Shown: in pieces, positions 1 to 10,045 of the stretch
How positions within the stretch are numbered: position 1 is the first letter of the stretch
Layout: each line of letters opens with the position of its first letter
From: Dermanyssus gallinae
Taxonomy: Eukaryota; Arthropoda; Arachnida; Mesostigmata; Dermanyssidae
Length of the DNA: 64,000 nucleotides
Assembly (NCBI GenBank): GCA_003439945.1
Contig: QVRM01002067.1
Span: 1,548,501 to 1,612,500, forward strand
Direction: 5' to 3'
Translations under genes and position numbers: made by a program
Notes under the pieces: generated by a model
The model's input: the letters and a program-made list of their open reading frames with translations, nothing else
Database searches by the model: none
What the model was told of the DNA's origin: nothing

Positions 1-885
1 TGGTTCAGGGGGTGGTTGTGTCATCGTGTTGGCCCAGTGTTCTACCACTTCGGTGGCCTGCATGTTGTGTATGGTGTGTTTGCCGTCTAGCATCTCATGA
101 GCGCATTTGGATCGGTTTTGGCTAGAAAGTTTTTGCTTTTTAGATACTCGCGCTTCAGCGGAAGGAGTTTCTCTAAAGGCACGACGTCGGACAGTGTGTG
201 TAAAATGTGTGCTCAGAAAGTCGTTTAAGGCGATAGTGTGGTCCTCACCTGAGCAAATTATATTTGACAAATGAGTAAGGTCTGTGGAAATTATGTTGCG
301 TTTGGGAAATGTGTTGGTGAAGGCTTGTATTTTGGATATAATAATATAGTTTTGGGATGGATTATAAGGGCCATCTAATTCAGAGTATCGAGGCCGACTA
401 GGTTCAGGGAGCTCCGATCCGTCAGGGTAGGAATCCAAATGAGACCTCTTTTACGGAGGTCTTCTACCAGATCCTTATGCGCCTGAGAATTACGTTGGCC
501 TCTAATCGCCCCAGGTGTGCGTGAGTTAAAATTAGTAGCCAAAAGGTAGTCAATTTCTCTAGGTGTTTCGTTATTATTATCTAATATAAAATCTGCTTTT
601 AATGTTGCTAAAAGTTCACGGTCTTGTGGGTTCCATCTGGCCTTCTTAGAGGGGGGGGGCTAAAATGTTCTCATTATATTCGTCCGGATGGGCACGACGA
701 CGGTGTAAATTAAGACCTGATTTAGAATTAAAAACCTTTACGCAAGTACTAGATGGACATTTACAATTTGGCTAGGAGACGCGTGAAGCACTAGGGGGGT
801 TAAAATTATTATTAGAAGCAGCAGTATCATTTTGTGAGGAACTTAAAATCAAATTATTAGTCTGTGATCGGTTAGGTGTTGGAGA
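1..885 (-). pseudogene. R2-like non-LTR retrotransposon, N-terminal part, decayed and running off the window
   Basis: Read from about 885 down to 1 on the minus strand. A C2H2 zinc finger lies at about 680-768: cysteines in CKCPSSTC, then NLHRRRAHPDEYN. The H-x4-H spacing followed by HPDEYN is the hallmark of R2/NeSL/R4-type proteins. It is followed at about 440-645 by a Myb-like stretch (RWNPQDRELLATLKADF, then RTPGAIRGQR). A linker stays open for about 130 codons to position 1 (KCAHEMLDGKHTIHNM resembles the linker before the RT in this group). Damage: a TAG at 772-774 just before the finger, a one-base shift in the run of nine G at 651-659, and another shift near 440-450. The RT would lie left of the window. 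A TA microsatellite marks the right boundary. The clade assignment is inference. Confidence 0.7.
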
Positions 886-902
886 GGTATATATATATAT
901 TG
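885..902. repeat. short (TA)n tract between two retrotransposon fragments
   Basis: About eight TA units, at the junction between the R2-like N-terminus on the left and the RLE-element 3' end on the right. Confidence 0.8.
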
Positions 903-939
903 ATTGTTATAACTATTGTGAGGTATGAACGTTTAAGCC

Positions 940-1795
940 GTTTCATCACGCTCTGTTCGCTTTCTGTGAATTCATGGCGCCTACTACAAACGGCCAAAGA
1001 CATCATCTGTCTCAAAAACATGGTCTCGCGTCGATCGCCTGTAATGTCTTCTATACGTTTGCCGGTATCTTTCAGGACTTTCGCTGTATCTGTGCTGATG
1101 GGGCCCAGTGTCACCTATATAATGGGTACAAAGTGGTAGCTCTTTGAAAGCTCGAGATACCTCCTCCGTTCTTCAGAATCCGTGCGCTTTGCAACCCTTC
1201 CAGATTGAGCTGCGCTGTGGCCCATACAAGGATTTTTTCCGTATGACTATAGCGGAATGGTGACCCCGTCAGGTGGCAGCTCACTGCTAAAGGCTTTTCT
1301 TACTATGGCGTTGAACTCAACGTGTCTCGTATTTTTGCCGGGTCTATTCAGACATCTTAACGGGTGTAGACCGTCAGAGTCAACATGTTGACCACATGAA
1401 ATACATGAGAAGGGCTGGCAGACGGGCGGAACTAAGGGCTGACACCATGCGGAACGAGTTTGGGTCCAGCATAGTGCCAAGCTGACATGAGGGCAGCGCT
1501 TGGAGCCAACCCCCGCTGAAGGGATGTTAAGCCGGTAGAAAGACGGCAAGCGTTCTTGTTGAGGTTAGGTTATTAATTATATCGCATGTGGACTTCTTAG
1601 TTTTATAAGCATCAAGAAGATGTTGGCTCACGTGCTCTCTCGGAGGGCCTGGACTGAGTTGACTCCTAACTGTGGTATCTGCCACCATAGTTCCCTTTTT
1701 CAGTTCAATCTTTGCATCATATTCAATTAGTGATTCCGCCAGGGGATTAAATTGGTTTAAGGAATGCAGCATAGCACACCGCAGCTAGACCTCCG
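940..1795 (-). pseudogene. 3' end of an RLE-type non-LTR retrotransposon (fragment 1)
   Basis: Minus-strand translation matches the C-terminal third of the protein at 10046-12952. It contains the zinc motif CISCGQHVDSDGLHPLRC (C-x2-C...H-x4-C) followed by NTRHVEFNAIVRKAF, then PPDGVT of the nuclease core. After stops and shifts it continues with VTLGPISTDTAKVLKDTGKR (about 1050-1114), equivalent to the intact ETLGVIGESTVKFLKEIGKR. It is cut short on the 5' side near 1795. Several stops and frameshifts make it a dead fragment. Confidence 0.75.
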
Positions 1796-1799
1796 TCCC

Positions 1800-3075
1800 T
1801 GATGGGAAGGATAGCTCTCTCCCACATGTTCCCTTCTAAGTTAGTGTTTAGTATCAAGAATGTCTCTGGTGGTCTCGTCGTAGGCTGTAAGACCTTCAAT
1901 ATATTTCAGAGTCTGATATGTTCGTAGCATGTAGACAAATCTTGGTTAACGAAGACTATGTCTGCATAGCACTCACCGAGCGATATCATTTATTACTGAT
2001 TTAGATGCACCACACCGCGATGGTTCTACGCATACAGGGTCTCCGAGAAATATTTAGAAAGCGACATAGAGAATTGTAAAGCTCTTTAGAGTAAACATTT
2101 TTTTGAGAAGCCCGACATGGAAGCACAAAATGTGCAACTGCAAGACAACCAGTCCTCCTAAACGGAACCTAAGCACATCGTCCTGTTCGTGATAAAGTGC
2201 TGCTTCTTCCGAAAAGCATATAACGCCGGCCGGAAGATGCGGGATGGTCGTCTAGAAGTAAAATCGCAAAAAAATAAATTATTTAAACGCTCCCACGCCC
2301 AATACCTCAAAATCATAATTCTATTATTCACATCGCTAAAACTAATGCAAGTATATTTCATGGCGATCGTTTTGGCACCAAATATATGGTAATGCGAGCT
2401 GTGTTTGCGGAGCAATTATCATTTTTTAGAGGGCATGTCGAGATTGAGTGCATGTATTATACTACACCGTAACCACAGGTCAGTTCGCCATGTATTTGGT
2501 ACTAAAATAATTGCCTTGAAATGTATAGGTGAGCTCTTTGAATTATCATGGTCATGATTTTGAGGTATTCGACGTGGAGGTTAATAAGATAACTTCAATT
2601 TTTTTCTAAACGACTAGGTCGCATCTTCTGGCCGAAGTTATATGTTCAGAGGAAGCCGAATTTTCTCACGAACACGGCGATGTGCTTTACTTCTGTACAT
2701 TTTGTTAGGCAACAACTAGATCCACCCATAGATGTTAGTAATACCACTCTCACTCTGAAACAAGATTTCTCAAAAATATTTATTTAACGAGCTCTGCATT
2801 TCCCCATGTCGCTTTCTAAGGATTTCTGAGAGACCCTGCATGTACACGAGAAAGAAGTATTTACGTATATACGTAGTTTACTATATCCGTAGCCTGTGGA
2901 TCAGGTGCCCTCAAAGCGTGTTAGATGATGTTGCTCCTAGTATTGACTTATTTTTCATGCAAGGCAACATATCTGCTCTACATCAACTAAGCAAATGTGA
3001 ATTTCTAGAACACTTTTTTGATGTACATTCCAATAACCTAAGGAGTCAGCAATCAATCACTTCAAGAGCTGTGGT
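1800..3075. other. no gene seen
   Basis: Only short unconvincing open frames. I see no recognisable transposon protein, RNA gene or clear tandem repeat. Confidence 0.5.
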
Positions 3076-3179
3076 TGCGGTGAGTTCATAAACGGATTGT
3101 TTGCTTGACGAGTTTGCATTGTTTGCCGGAACGAATAGTGAGCTATTTACAGTGACGGCGTTGTTACTTAGTACATTAG

Positions 3180-3780
3180 ATGAGATTCCTTCTGCGTTTT
3201 CTACGCTGAGCTCTGCGGACGCTGCAGCGACGCCTGAGATCCCTCGTTGGGGAAGATGGTACCGTCTATCGACGGATTGTCGTGCAGTTCCGTGCAGCTG
3301 GCCTTGGGCACCGACTGCTCGGAGTTGCTGTGCCCGTCCGCTGCCGAGTCTGTGACTTTCAGACCGATAACTCACGTCGTAGCGTCACGGACGCGTGCGG
3401 TTTGTCGTCAGACATTTCGCTGTTGCTTGTGACTTCTGCGAGGCCCTTAATCTTTAACGCCCCGGCCGTCTTAAGCAACGTTGGAAACTGCCACTGAACG
3501 ACGTTCACCTCACCCTGGTACATAAATTTGACTACGGCTCTGAGATCGGCGTATCAAATATCTTTCAATGTCACACAGTCGGGTGCTTGTAAGGGGTTTC
3601 GGTAAATAGGTTCTCGAAGAACGGACTGCAGGCAGAGAGCACGACTCTGTGGATCTTCACCTGCCGTTCTTCGCAGACTGTCGTCACGCCCACGAGACTC
3701 CTGTCGGTCTTCGACCAGCTGCTGCCCGGATTTGTGAGTCGGCTCAGCTACCGCAATATTTCACAAATGCGCTAGCTTGA
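3180..3780 (-). pseudogene. BTB/POZ domain exon, inactivated copy
   Basis: Minus-strand translation gives a BTB domain of the tramtrack/broad/lola type: RQVKIHRVVLSACSPFFENL, then TPYKHPTV, YADLRAVVKFMYQGEVNVVQ and LLKTAGALKIKGLAEV. A Ser-rich linker follows in another frame (VTDSAADGHSNSEQSVPKAS). In intact members the BTB mediates dimerisation of nuclear DNA-binding regulators. Damage: a one-base shift after HPTV, a CGA-to-TGA type stop in KDI*YADL, a further shift after the domain, and no recognisable first strand (see findings for a possible micro-inversion). GC content is higher than the flanks. No zinc finger or splice donor was found. It may be a processed copy or a duplicated exon. 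Confidence 0.7.
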
Positions 3781-3824
3781 GAGTTCGTGACTGGATCAAA
3801 GGTGAATTGGTCATGTTTTGTGTT

Positions 3825-4794
3825 AAAAGCCTGTGATGAAACTCTGTGACGATTGGTTCATGTTCTGTGTTAAAATCCAAATCATATGCTCTAATATGGT
3901 GGAAATGTTACGGACTGCGTATGGTGATCAAGCAGTGTTCCGAAACGCTCTGTCTAAGTGGCACCGTCGATTTCTAAACAAATGTAAAAAAAACGCCGCT
4001 ACAGCTGAGGACATGGAGATATTTTATGGATCAGTTGTAACAGTATTGACAATTTTTTTTATAGTCAGAAGACTAGCAGCGAATGTCGTTTTAAAAATGT
4101 TGATTTTCTATCAAATGAACGCTTGTCGGGAAATGTCTGAATTTAACCTTCCGACGGTAGCGCAACCCCCTGGATTCATTCAGAGAGTGATTACAGAAAA
4201 CGAGTTACGGCTATATATATATTGAGACCAAACCCCCCATTCCCCATGGTCCATCCAAGAGAGCCAATCAAAGAAATTTAGACAGAGCAGATTCTACACC
4301 AAGTTATTTTAACTGCTTTTCAACACGAAGTTTGCTACTTGGTTCGACGACCAACAAAGAATACTACGAAATTTTAAGAATATGCGCGATAATGTCCGTC
4401 ACAAGGGGCCTGAATTCTGGGCGGACAACTCTTAATCACCCATCACGACGACGTACCGGTGCACACATCTTTACTGATTTATTTGGCTAAAACACTTGCT
4501 TACAATAGTTCTGCAACCACCCTATTTGTCATATCTGACTTTGTCCTGTCCTTCAATGTTTTTTTATCCATGGCAACATGGATAAAAAAACATTGAAGGG
4601 ACAACGTTTCGAGACTATAAAGGAAAGATAAAGAACAGAAATAACTCAGCTCAATTTCGAAGACGCGTTAAGCAAAATGTTGCCAAGAGTGTGTGGAAAG
4701 AGGATGGCACAAGTGCATTGCAGCGGGCGGGAACAATTTTGAAGAGAACAAAAATACTTTGAAAATGTTTAAACAAATCTTCCTTTCTGCATAA
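3825..4794 (+). pseudogene. mariner-family transposase, decayed
   Basis: In three frames the plus strand shows an N-terminal HTH (VEMLRTAYGDQAV, then LSKWHRRF) at about 3890-3980, the catalytic core RDNVRHKGPEFWADNS and ITHHDDVPVHTS at about 4385-4475 (the HHD[N/D]APxH catalytic motif), ITIVLQPPY-like sequence, KKTLKGQRFETI at about 4580-4615, and the C-terminus ERGWHKCIAAGGNNFEENKN ending at TAA 4792. The intact family catalyses cut-and-paste transposition into TA. The part between the HTH and the second catalytic Asp is shortened and shifted. A perfect palindrome interrupts the gene at 4550-4599. Confidence 0.75.
4550..4599. repeat. perfect 23-bp palindrome with 4-nt loop
   Basis: Arms 4550-4572 and 4577-4599 are exact reverse complements around the loop GCAA. 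The right arm is normal mariner coding sequence (KKTLKG). The left arm is its inverted copy, so it looks like a snap-back duplication. Confidence 0.9.
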
Positions 4795-6064
4795 ATAAAT
4801 ATCCGATATTTTCCAGTTTGCCCTCGCAGGCTAGCACAGAAAGCTACGGCAATTAATGGAGACGAATCCATATAGGTTCCACATAGATTGCGTCGTTGTT
4901 CACACACAGGCTCAAAAGATTGACAGCTACCGAGCGCAGCCCCTCGATCCCGCGACAATGTCAAAACTAACCAGGTTTAGTAGTTAGCAGCAGTCATTGT
5001 CAAATAAGCCGCATTTAGACGCTTCACAATCGAATGTAGGCCCTAAGGCACAGCGACAACAACCACTAAAAACAACAGCTAAGACTACTGGTCTATTGCC
5101 GGCAAGAGACGACGACAACAACCACAGTTTGAGTACTGATTAATTCGCTTTCCCTCTTCTCGTTTGCTTTCTCTTACTGTGCAAGAAGTATCGCGACTTA
5201 TTCGGGGATCCAGTTCACTTGACCCTTTCATCTCTCTCTGTCTCTACATGAAACTACCGCCTGCTGCTACTGTTACTAACTGACTGCCACTACTCGAGCT
5301 AATGACACGGCTACTGCTGCAGCCGCTGAGTAAGGCTGAGAGTGAGAAGAACATCATCACGCAAACGGGTGGCCGTGATTCTCATGGAAGCGTACACCCG
5401 AGGAAGTCAAACAAATGCGACTGAAGGATATCCCCGACAAACAATGCCAAACAACAAGGAAATCTGACCTCTCCCCGTCACACACGCGCAAACACACGCT
5501 GTATATACATACATACATTCTACAGGCTGCATACTTGCTCACATATGAACGGATGAGAGGCGAAAGCGCACGCGTGCTTTATGGCAGTCACACACCGACA
5601 ACCAGGAACCAACCAGGCGGCGTCCACTTAACACTTACGCACTAGCAACGTACTTCTCGGCCGAAACGGTCGATTCAAACGAATTTGTGTTGTACTATGA
5701 CACTATGTCAACGTGTTCGAGCTAGTCACTAAGCATGCATTGCATGCACACACACACACACATACAGGCGCATTATATCTTATAGGTGGTTCACTTGTCC
5801 ACTTTTTGACTGACAGTGACGAACTGTAATGCGGCAATCTGCAAGAGTGACCGGCCACGGCGGCGGCCGGTCAGCTGCAACCGGCCACACGTGATGGTTG
5901 TTGACACGTCGCGAATCACTACATGCGACCGACAGAGCCAGCCTAGACAGCCGCAGATCAATACGAGAAACGTGAAACGATACTGACCGAACCTCACCAC
6001 TCGAAACGGATAGGCACAAACGTTGCCCTAATATACATATTTCTAACATACATATATAACCCTA

Positions 6065-6065
<1 letters not shown>

Positions 6066-6104
<39 letters not shown>
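6066..6104. repeat. (TA)n microsatellite
   Basis: Uninterrupted AT dinucleotides, preceded by two imperfect copies of an ACATACATATATAACCCTA-like unit. Confidence 0.9.
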
Positions 6105-6107
<3 letters not shown>

Positions 6108-6266
6108 GGCAACCTTTGTGCCATATACCAGTAACCATACGCTATTCCTCCTTCCTTGATTTTTTTTCTGTTGACGAGTATTGTCTTTATCCGTCTATTT
6201 AGTTTGGTTATGGTCATACACCAAACATATACATATATTACAGAAGAGCCAAACGTACACCAAATC

Positions 6267-6344
<78 letters not shown>

Positions 6345-6346
6345 TT
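6267..6346. repeat. (TA)n microsatellite
   Basis: About 40 TA units with one G interruption (TATGTATA). Confidence 0.95.
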
Positions 6347-7581
6347 ACTGAAGAGCGTGACGTGCGTGTTAACTACTATTGCAAACGAGGACATCCACTA
6401 TTTAAGTTGTTACTAAATTACTATTTATTAAAATTAGACTGTTTAAACGGTCAAAACTGCTGAGTGGGTACCACACAAACACATATTTGTATCGCACTTG
6501 AATAGTATTTTGATTAATAGTAACCTGGAAAATGGTCTACATAATAGATCCATACCCTCACATCCAACTACTATAAATGGCACATTTGTTTTATATATGA
6601 AAAGCTACATCCCATCTGAAAACACACATCAACAACTTTGTTAATTCCCTTGGGTCCCCCGCCGTGATGCAGTCTGAGGTTAATGGTGTTGTCCATTGAC
6701 TGTATGCTACGATTTTCTTCCAAAAGTATGGAACTACCGATTTTGATTCAGATAAAAGTATGTTAAAATCTTATAAAATCTCTAAAAGTCAATCGTATTT
6801 CTTCGCATTAATGTCCTTCAGGACGACATACGTGTATTTAATTCCAGTGTGCTCTCCAAACTCAAGTATCTCTCCCCGGTCGAGAAAATACGAAGAAATC
6901 TATTTAAAATGTTAACCAAGTAACCAGAAGATTGCGTTACGCTCATTTGAAGATGAATATTTTCATTCTTCTGTGTTGGTATTAGTTGTGTGCTGTAGTA
7001 AACTCGATGTGACTCAATGATTGCACCTTGCATGATCACAACCGTTTGCGCTTTCGAGCGCGATGACAAACGAAGATATGTGTGTGGATGGGCTTGGACT
7101 TCTGCCGAAATATGAGTCCTTGTCAGACTGTGGTCATCGTGGTAACACTGCATTCATGAGCCATATAAACGACGACGATGTGGACAACGACCATAAATAA
7201 TCCCACGTTTGATTTTGTAGGATAGCGGTGTCCGTTAAGCAGCGCGATGTTGCAACCTGGTGTTGAGGAGCCAGTTCATTCTGGGGGCAACAATTCCACA
7301 GGTGAGAGGAAAGCTCCTCCTCTAGGAGGCCTTGCTAGTCGAGCAGGCAGTGACGGCCGCGCTACACGTGGAGAGGAGCGTCACGGAATCCAGGTGGATC
7401 GCAGGACAAGACTCCTTAGAGATCTAAACATTAAATGTTTTATTGGAAAAAAACATTTGCTTTAACGAGCCCTACAATTCGTACTATCGATTAAAAAAAT
7501 TGATACACTGTATATATATATATATATAGGGTTTCCCAGAATTTGTCCAACAAACTGTAGGTCCTGTACAACTCGGCAAAA

Positions 7582-7904
7582 AAATATTTTTTTCCAATAG
7601 AACAAGGCGGAAATGTCTTCTTTAAAAATGGGTACTTGAGCGAGAAAGCCGATATAAGAATTGCAAAGAATTTCAGTTCTTAAGACATATCTTTAATACA
7701 ACATTTGTTTTACTTTAACTTAGGGTATATTCAACAGATGCAAAATTTCCTTCCAAACACGCAGATATGATGGTTTGTCGATAAGGGGGTCTCGCAATCA
7801 CAGATCTAGTGAAGGTATGTCAGAATAAAAAGCTTGATACAACCACTTTTGGTAAACTTCTTCTCACCCGAAGTAGACCTTTCCGCCCCTTGTTCCATTG
7901 GAAA

Positions 7905-7908
<4 letters not shown>
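7582..7908. mobile_element. MITE-like unit with 40-bp inverted ends
   Basis: The left segment 7582-7621 and right segment 7868-7908 are imperfect inverted repeats sharing CCAATAGAACAAGGC on the left and the complement of CCTTGTTCCATTGG on the right, plus poly-T/poly-A and GGAAA..GTC blocks. The 250-bp interior has no coding capacity. A (TA)n tract lies immediately right and another lies 55 bp to the left. A non-autonomous DNA transposon is likely, but the family is not recognised. Confidence 0.5.

Positions 7909-7943
<35 letters not shown>
7908..7943. repeat. (TA)n microsatellite at a Tc1-like insertion
   Basis: About 17 AT units directly abutting the left terminal inverted repeat of the Tc1-like element. 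Confidence 0.9.
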
Positions 7944-7946
<3 letters not shown>

Positions 7947-9326
7947 AGTCCCTGAAAAAATATAGGGCCACATATTTTTGCCACATTTTCGCATTTCTTT
8001 TAACTAATCGTGTAAATATCACAGTGATACCTGTTCACAGAGTAACAACGAAGACTTCCATCGGCATTTGGGGTCTCGGATTACCTTGAACCACGAGATT
8101 TCCACATATGCTAGCAAGATGCATGTCTTAACGAGTGAATTAAGCGGATTAACGACGTTTGGGCTCATTTACCGCCTCGACTGAAATAAAGGCAGACCTC
8201 CTACCAGAAGTTTTTTCTTTGTTGAAACGATAGGCTTAGGCTGGCGCCTCATGGGTGAAGAAAAGGCCCATATCAAGGCTTATAAGGACATCGGCCTCTC
8301 TAATCGCAAAATTTCCCGTAATTTGGGGCGTTGTGCCGAAGTAGAAAATAACTTTTTTAATTTAGGTAAACAATACGCCGTAAAAAAGAGTTCCGGGCGT
8401 CCAAATTCTATTTCGGAACGAAACAAGCTGCACTTCTGAAGAAAGCGTCGAACCTTGTGCCCTCGGCGAGGGCAATTGCAGCGGCGGCCGACGTGCAAAC
8501 GAACGTGCGAAATGTGCAAAGCTTCCTCAGAAAGGTACATTGCCAAACACACAAGAAAAAACAACGATTGACCGCTGACCGATGAAAGCTCGTCTTGACT
8601 TCGCCCACGATAAAATGTCATGGAAAACTGAGTGCCCACGATACGATGGACCACTGAGTGACACAAAGTGCTCTTTTCGGATAAAAAAAGTTTAACTTTG
8701 ATGAATCGGATCGATTTTACTATTATTCGCACGATGTCCGTAAAGAAGAACGAATTTTGTCAAAACGTCACTCAGGTGGCGGTTCAGTTGTGATCTGGGC
8801 TGCTGTCGGGTACTATACAAAGTCGTCGATTGTGTTTTTAGACGGTCGTGTTTATTCGACACGCTACGGGGATTTACTAAAAGAGCAATCAGCGCATTTT
8901 AAGCTGGTGGGAGGGCCACACTTCGTTTTTACATACGACGACGAGGGACGAGCTCTTGCAAAACGTCATCCAAAATTTGTTTAACACTATACCAAACCGC
9001 ACTTTTGAGGTTATCCGACTTAATGGGAAGTTCACTGAGTATTAAGTATAGTTGCTAAATGCCGTGAAATTAGCCAAAATGCCGTTAATCCGCTTAATTA
9101 ATTTATTAAACAGGTATATTGCTAGTGGCCTTATAATTTGTTCGCGGTGTTGCTGTGCCAAATGTGAAAATATCGTGGTTCAAATCGTAATCCGAGACCC
9201 CAAATGTCGATAGAAGTCTCCGCTGTTACTCTGTGAGCATGTATCACTGTGATCTTTACACGATTGGTTATAATAAATGCGTAAAATGTAACAAAAATGG
9301 GTGGCCCTATTTTTTTAGGGACTGTA
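7944..9326 (+). mobile_element. Tc1-like DNA transposon with about 165-bp terminal inverted repeats
   Basis: The outer ends are ACAGTCCCT (left, from 7945) and its complement AGGGACTGT (right, ending 9325). Homology between the left arm (to about 8110) and the inverted right arm (from about 9150) is close to continuous, including the shared block ACATTTGGGGTCTCGGATTAC (left has GCATTT..). TA lies at both outer flanks, as expected for Tc1/mariner target duplication, and the left flank is a TA microsatellite. The total length of about 1.38 kb is typical of an entire Tc1-like element. Confidence 0.8.
8251..8990 (+). pseudogene. Tc1-like transposase, several frameshifts
   Basis: Starts at ATG 8251 with MGEEKAHIKAYKDIGLSNRK and ISRNLGR (helix-turn-helix), then KKSSGRPNSISERNK. 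Other frames give KVLFSDKKSLTL near 8670 (first catalytic Asp region, canonical SDEKKF) and a clean stretch from 8757: SKRHSGGGSVVIWAAVGYYT, SIVFLDGRVYS, HFVFTYDDEG. The last corresponds to the FQQDNAP motif, here lacking the DNAP residues. At least three shifts separate these blocks. It lies centrally between the inverted repeats, so it was this element's own gene. Confidence 0.8.
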
Positions 9327-9329
9327 TAT

Positions 9330-9800
9330 ATGTTTGTTTTCACTTCAGGCTACGTGTACGGTAAACCTGTCATGTACCCATCTTATCCATATTATCCCTA
9401 CAGATGGCCCTGACACATTCTGTAAAATTCCTCAGTGCAAAGTGCAATGAGATTCCTTTCATGTAAAGCATTTTGTGCCTTTTAGAAACGAGATCTCTCT
9501 ATTCTGGAAACAAATATTTTGAAAACATTCAATAAAATTGCATATGTATATAATTGTATAGCAATTCTTGCAAAAGCAGCCCGGAAAAAGTACTTTTGAT
9601 CAATCTGCTGATTTCAGCCCACTAATAAATCTATCGATGTCGCTCCGTTTCTAAAATAAAGGTACAATAAAATGGTGTATTCATCTCTATGACAATTGTT
9701 CCTATTTACTTGCCGTCACAACTTCAGGCGGCCGTACACTTAAGATCACAACATTTTACGATGCAGCACCTTATAGGTGAACTTTGTGTTACGTCAGGGC
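9330..9800. other. no gene seen
   Basis: AT-rich sequence right of the Tc1-like element, with no recognisable coding or repeat structure. Confidence 0.5.
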
Positions 9801-10045
9801 TTCCCAATAATAATAATAATATAAAATGCAATTAAATCGTAGTAAAGAACTATAAGAAAAACGAGCAATCAAGGTGTCACTCCCAGGCAAGAAGTCCAAA
9901 GTTAGTCTAAGCTTTAATATGTTATTATTCGTTTGAATGTATTGAAAAAACCACGTTCTCTATGCATTCAAATGTGCTGAATGCTGTAGATAAAAATATA
10001 TAACATTTATTTATACATTATACACAGCATAATTCTAATACGTAA

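Larger units (their letters stand above)
4800..7500. other. no gene seen; simple repeats
   Basis: Contains an (AC)n run at about 5746-5764 and TA arrays at about 6066-6104 and 6267-6346. The open frames are short and either follow the repeats or lack any recognisable domain. Confidence 0.55.

Noticed and set aside
9131..9343. Frames at 7898-8089 and 9131-9343 with similar peptides
   Set aside because: The similarity arises because both translate the two arms of the Tc1-like terminal inverted repeat.
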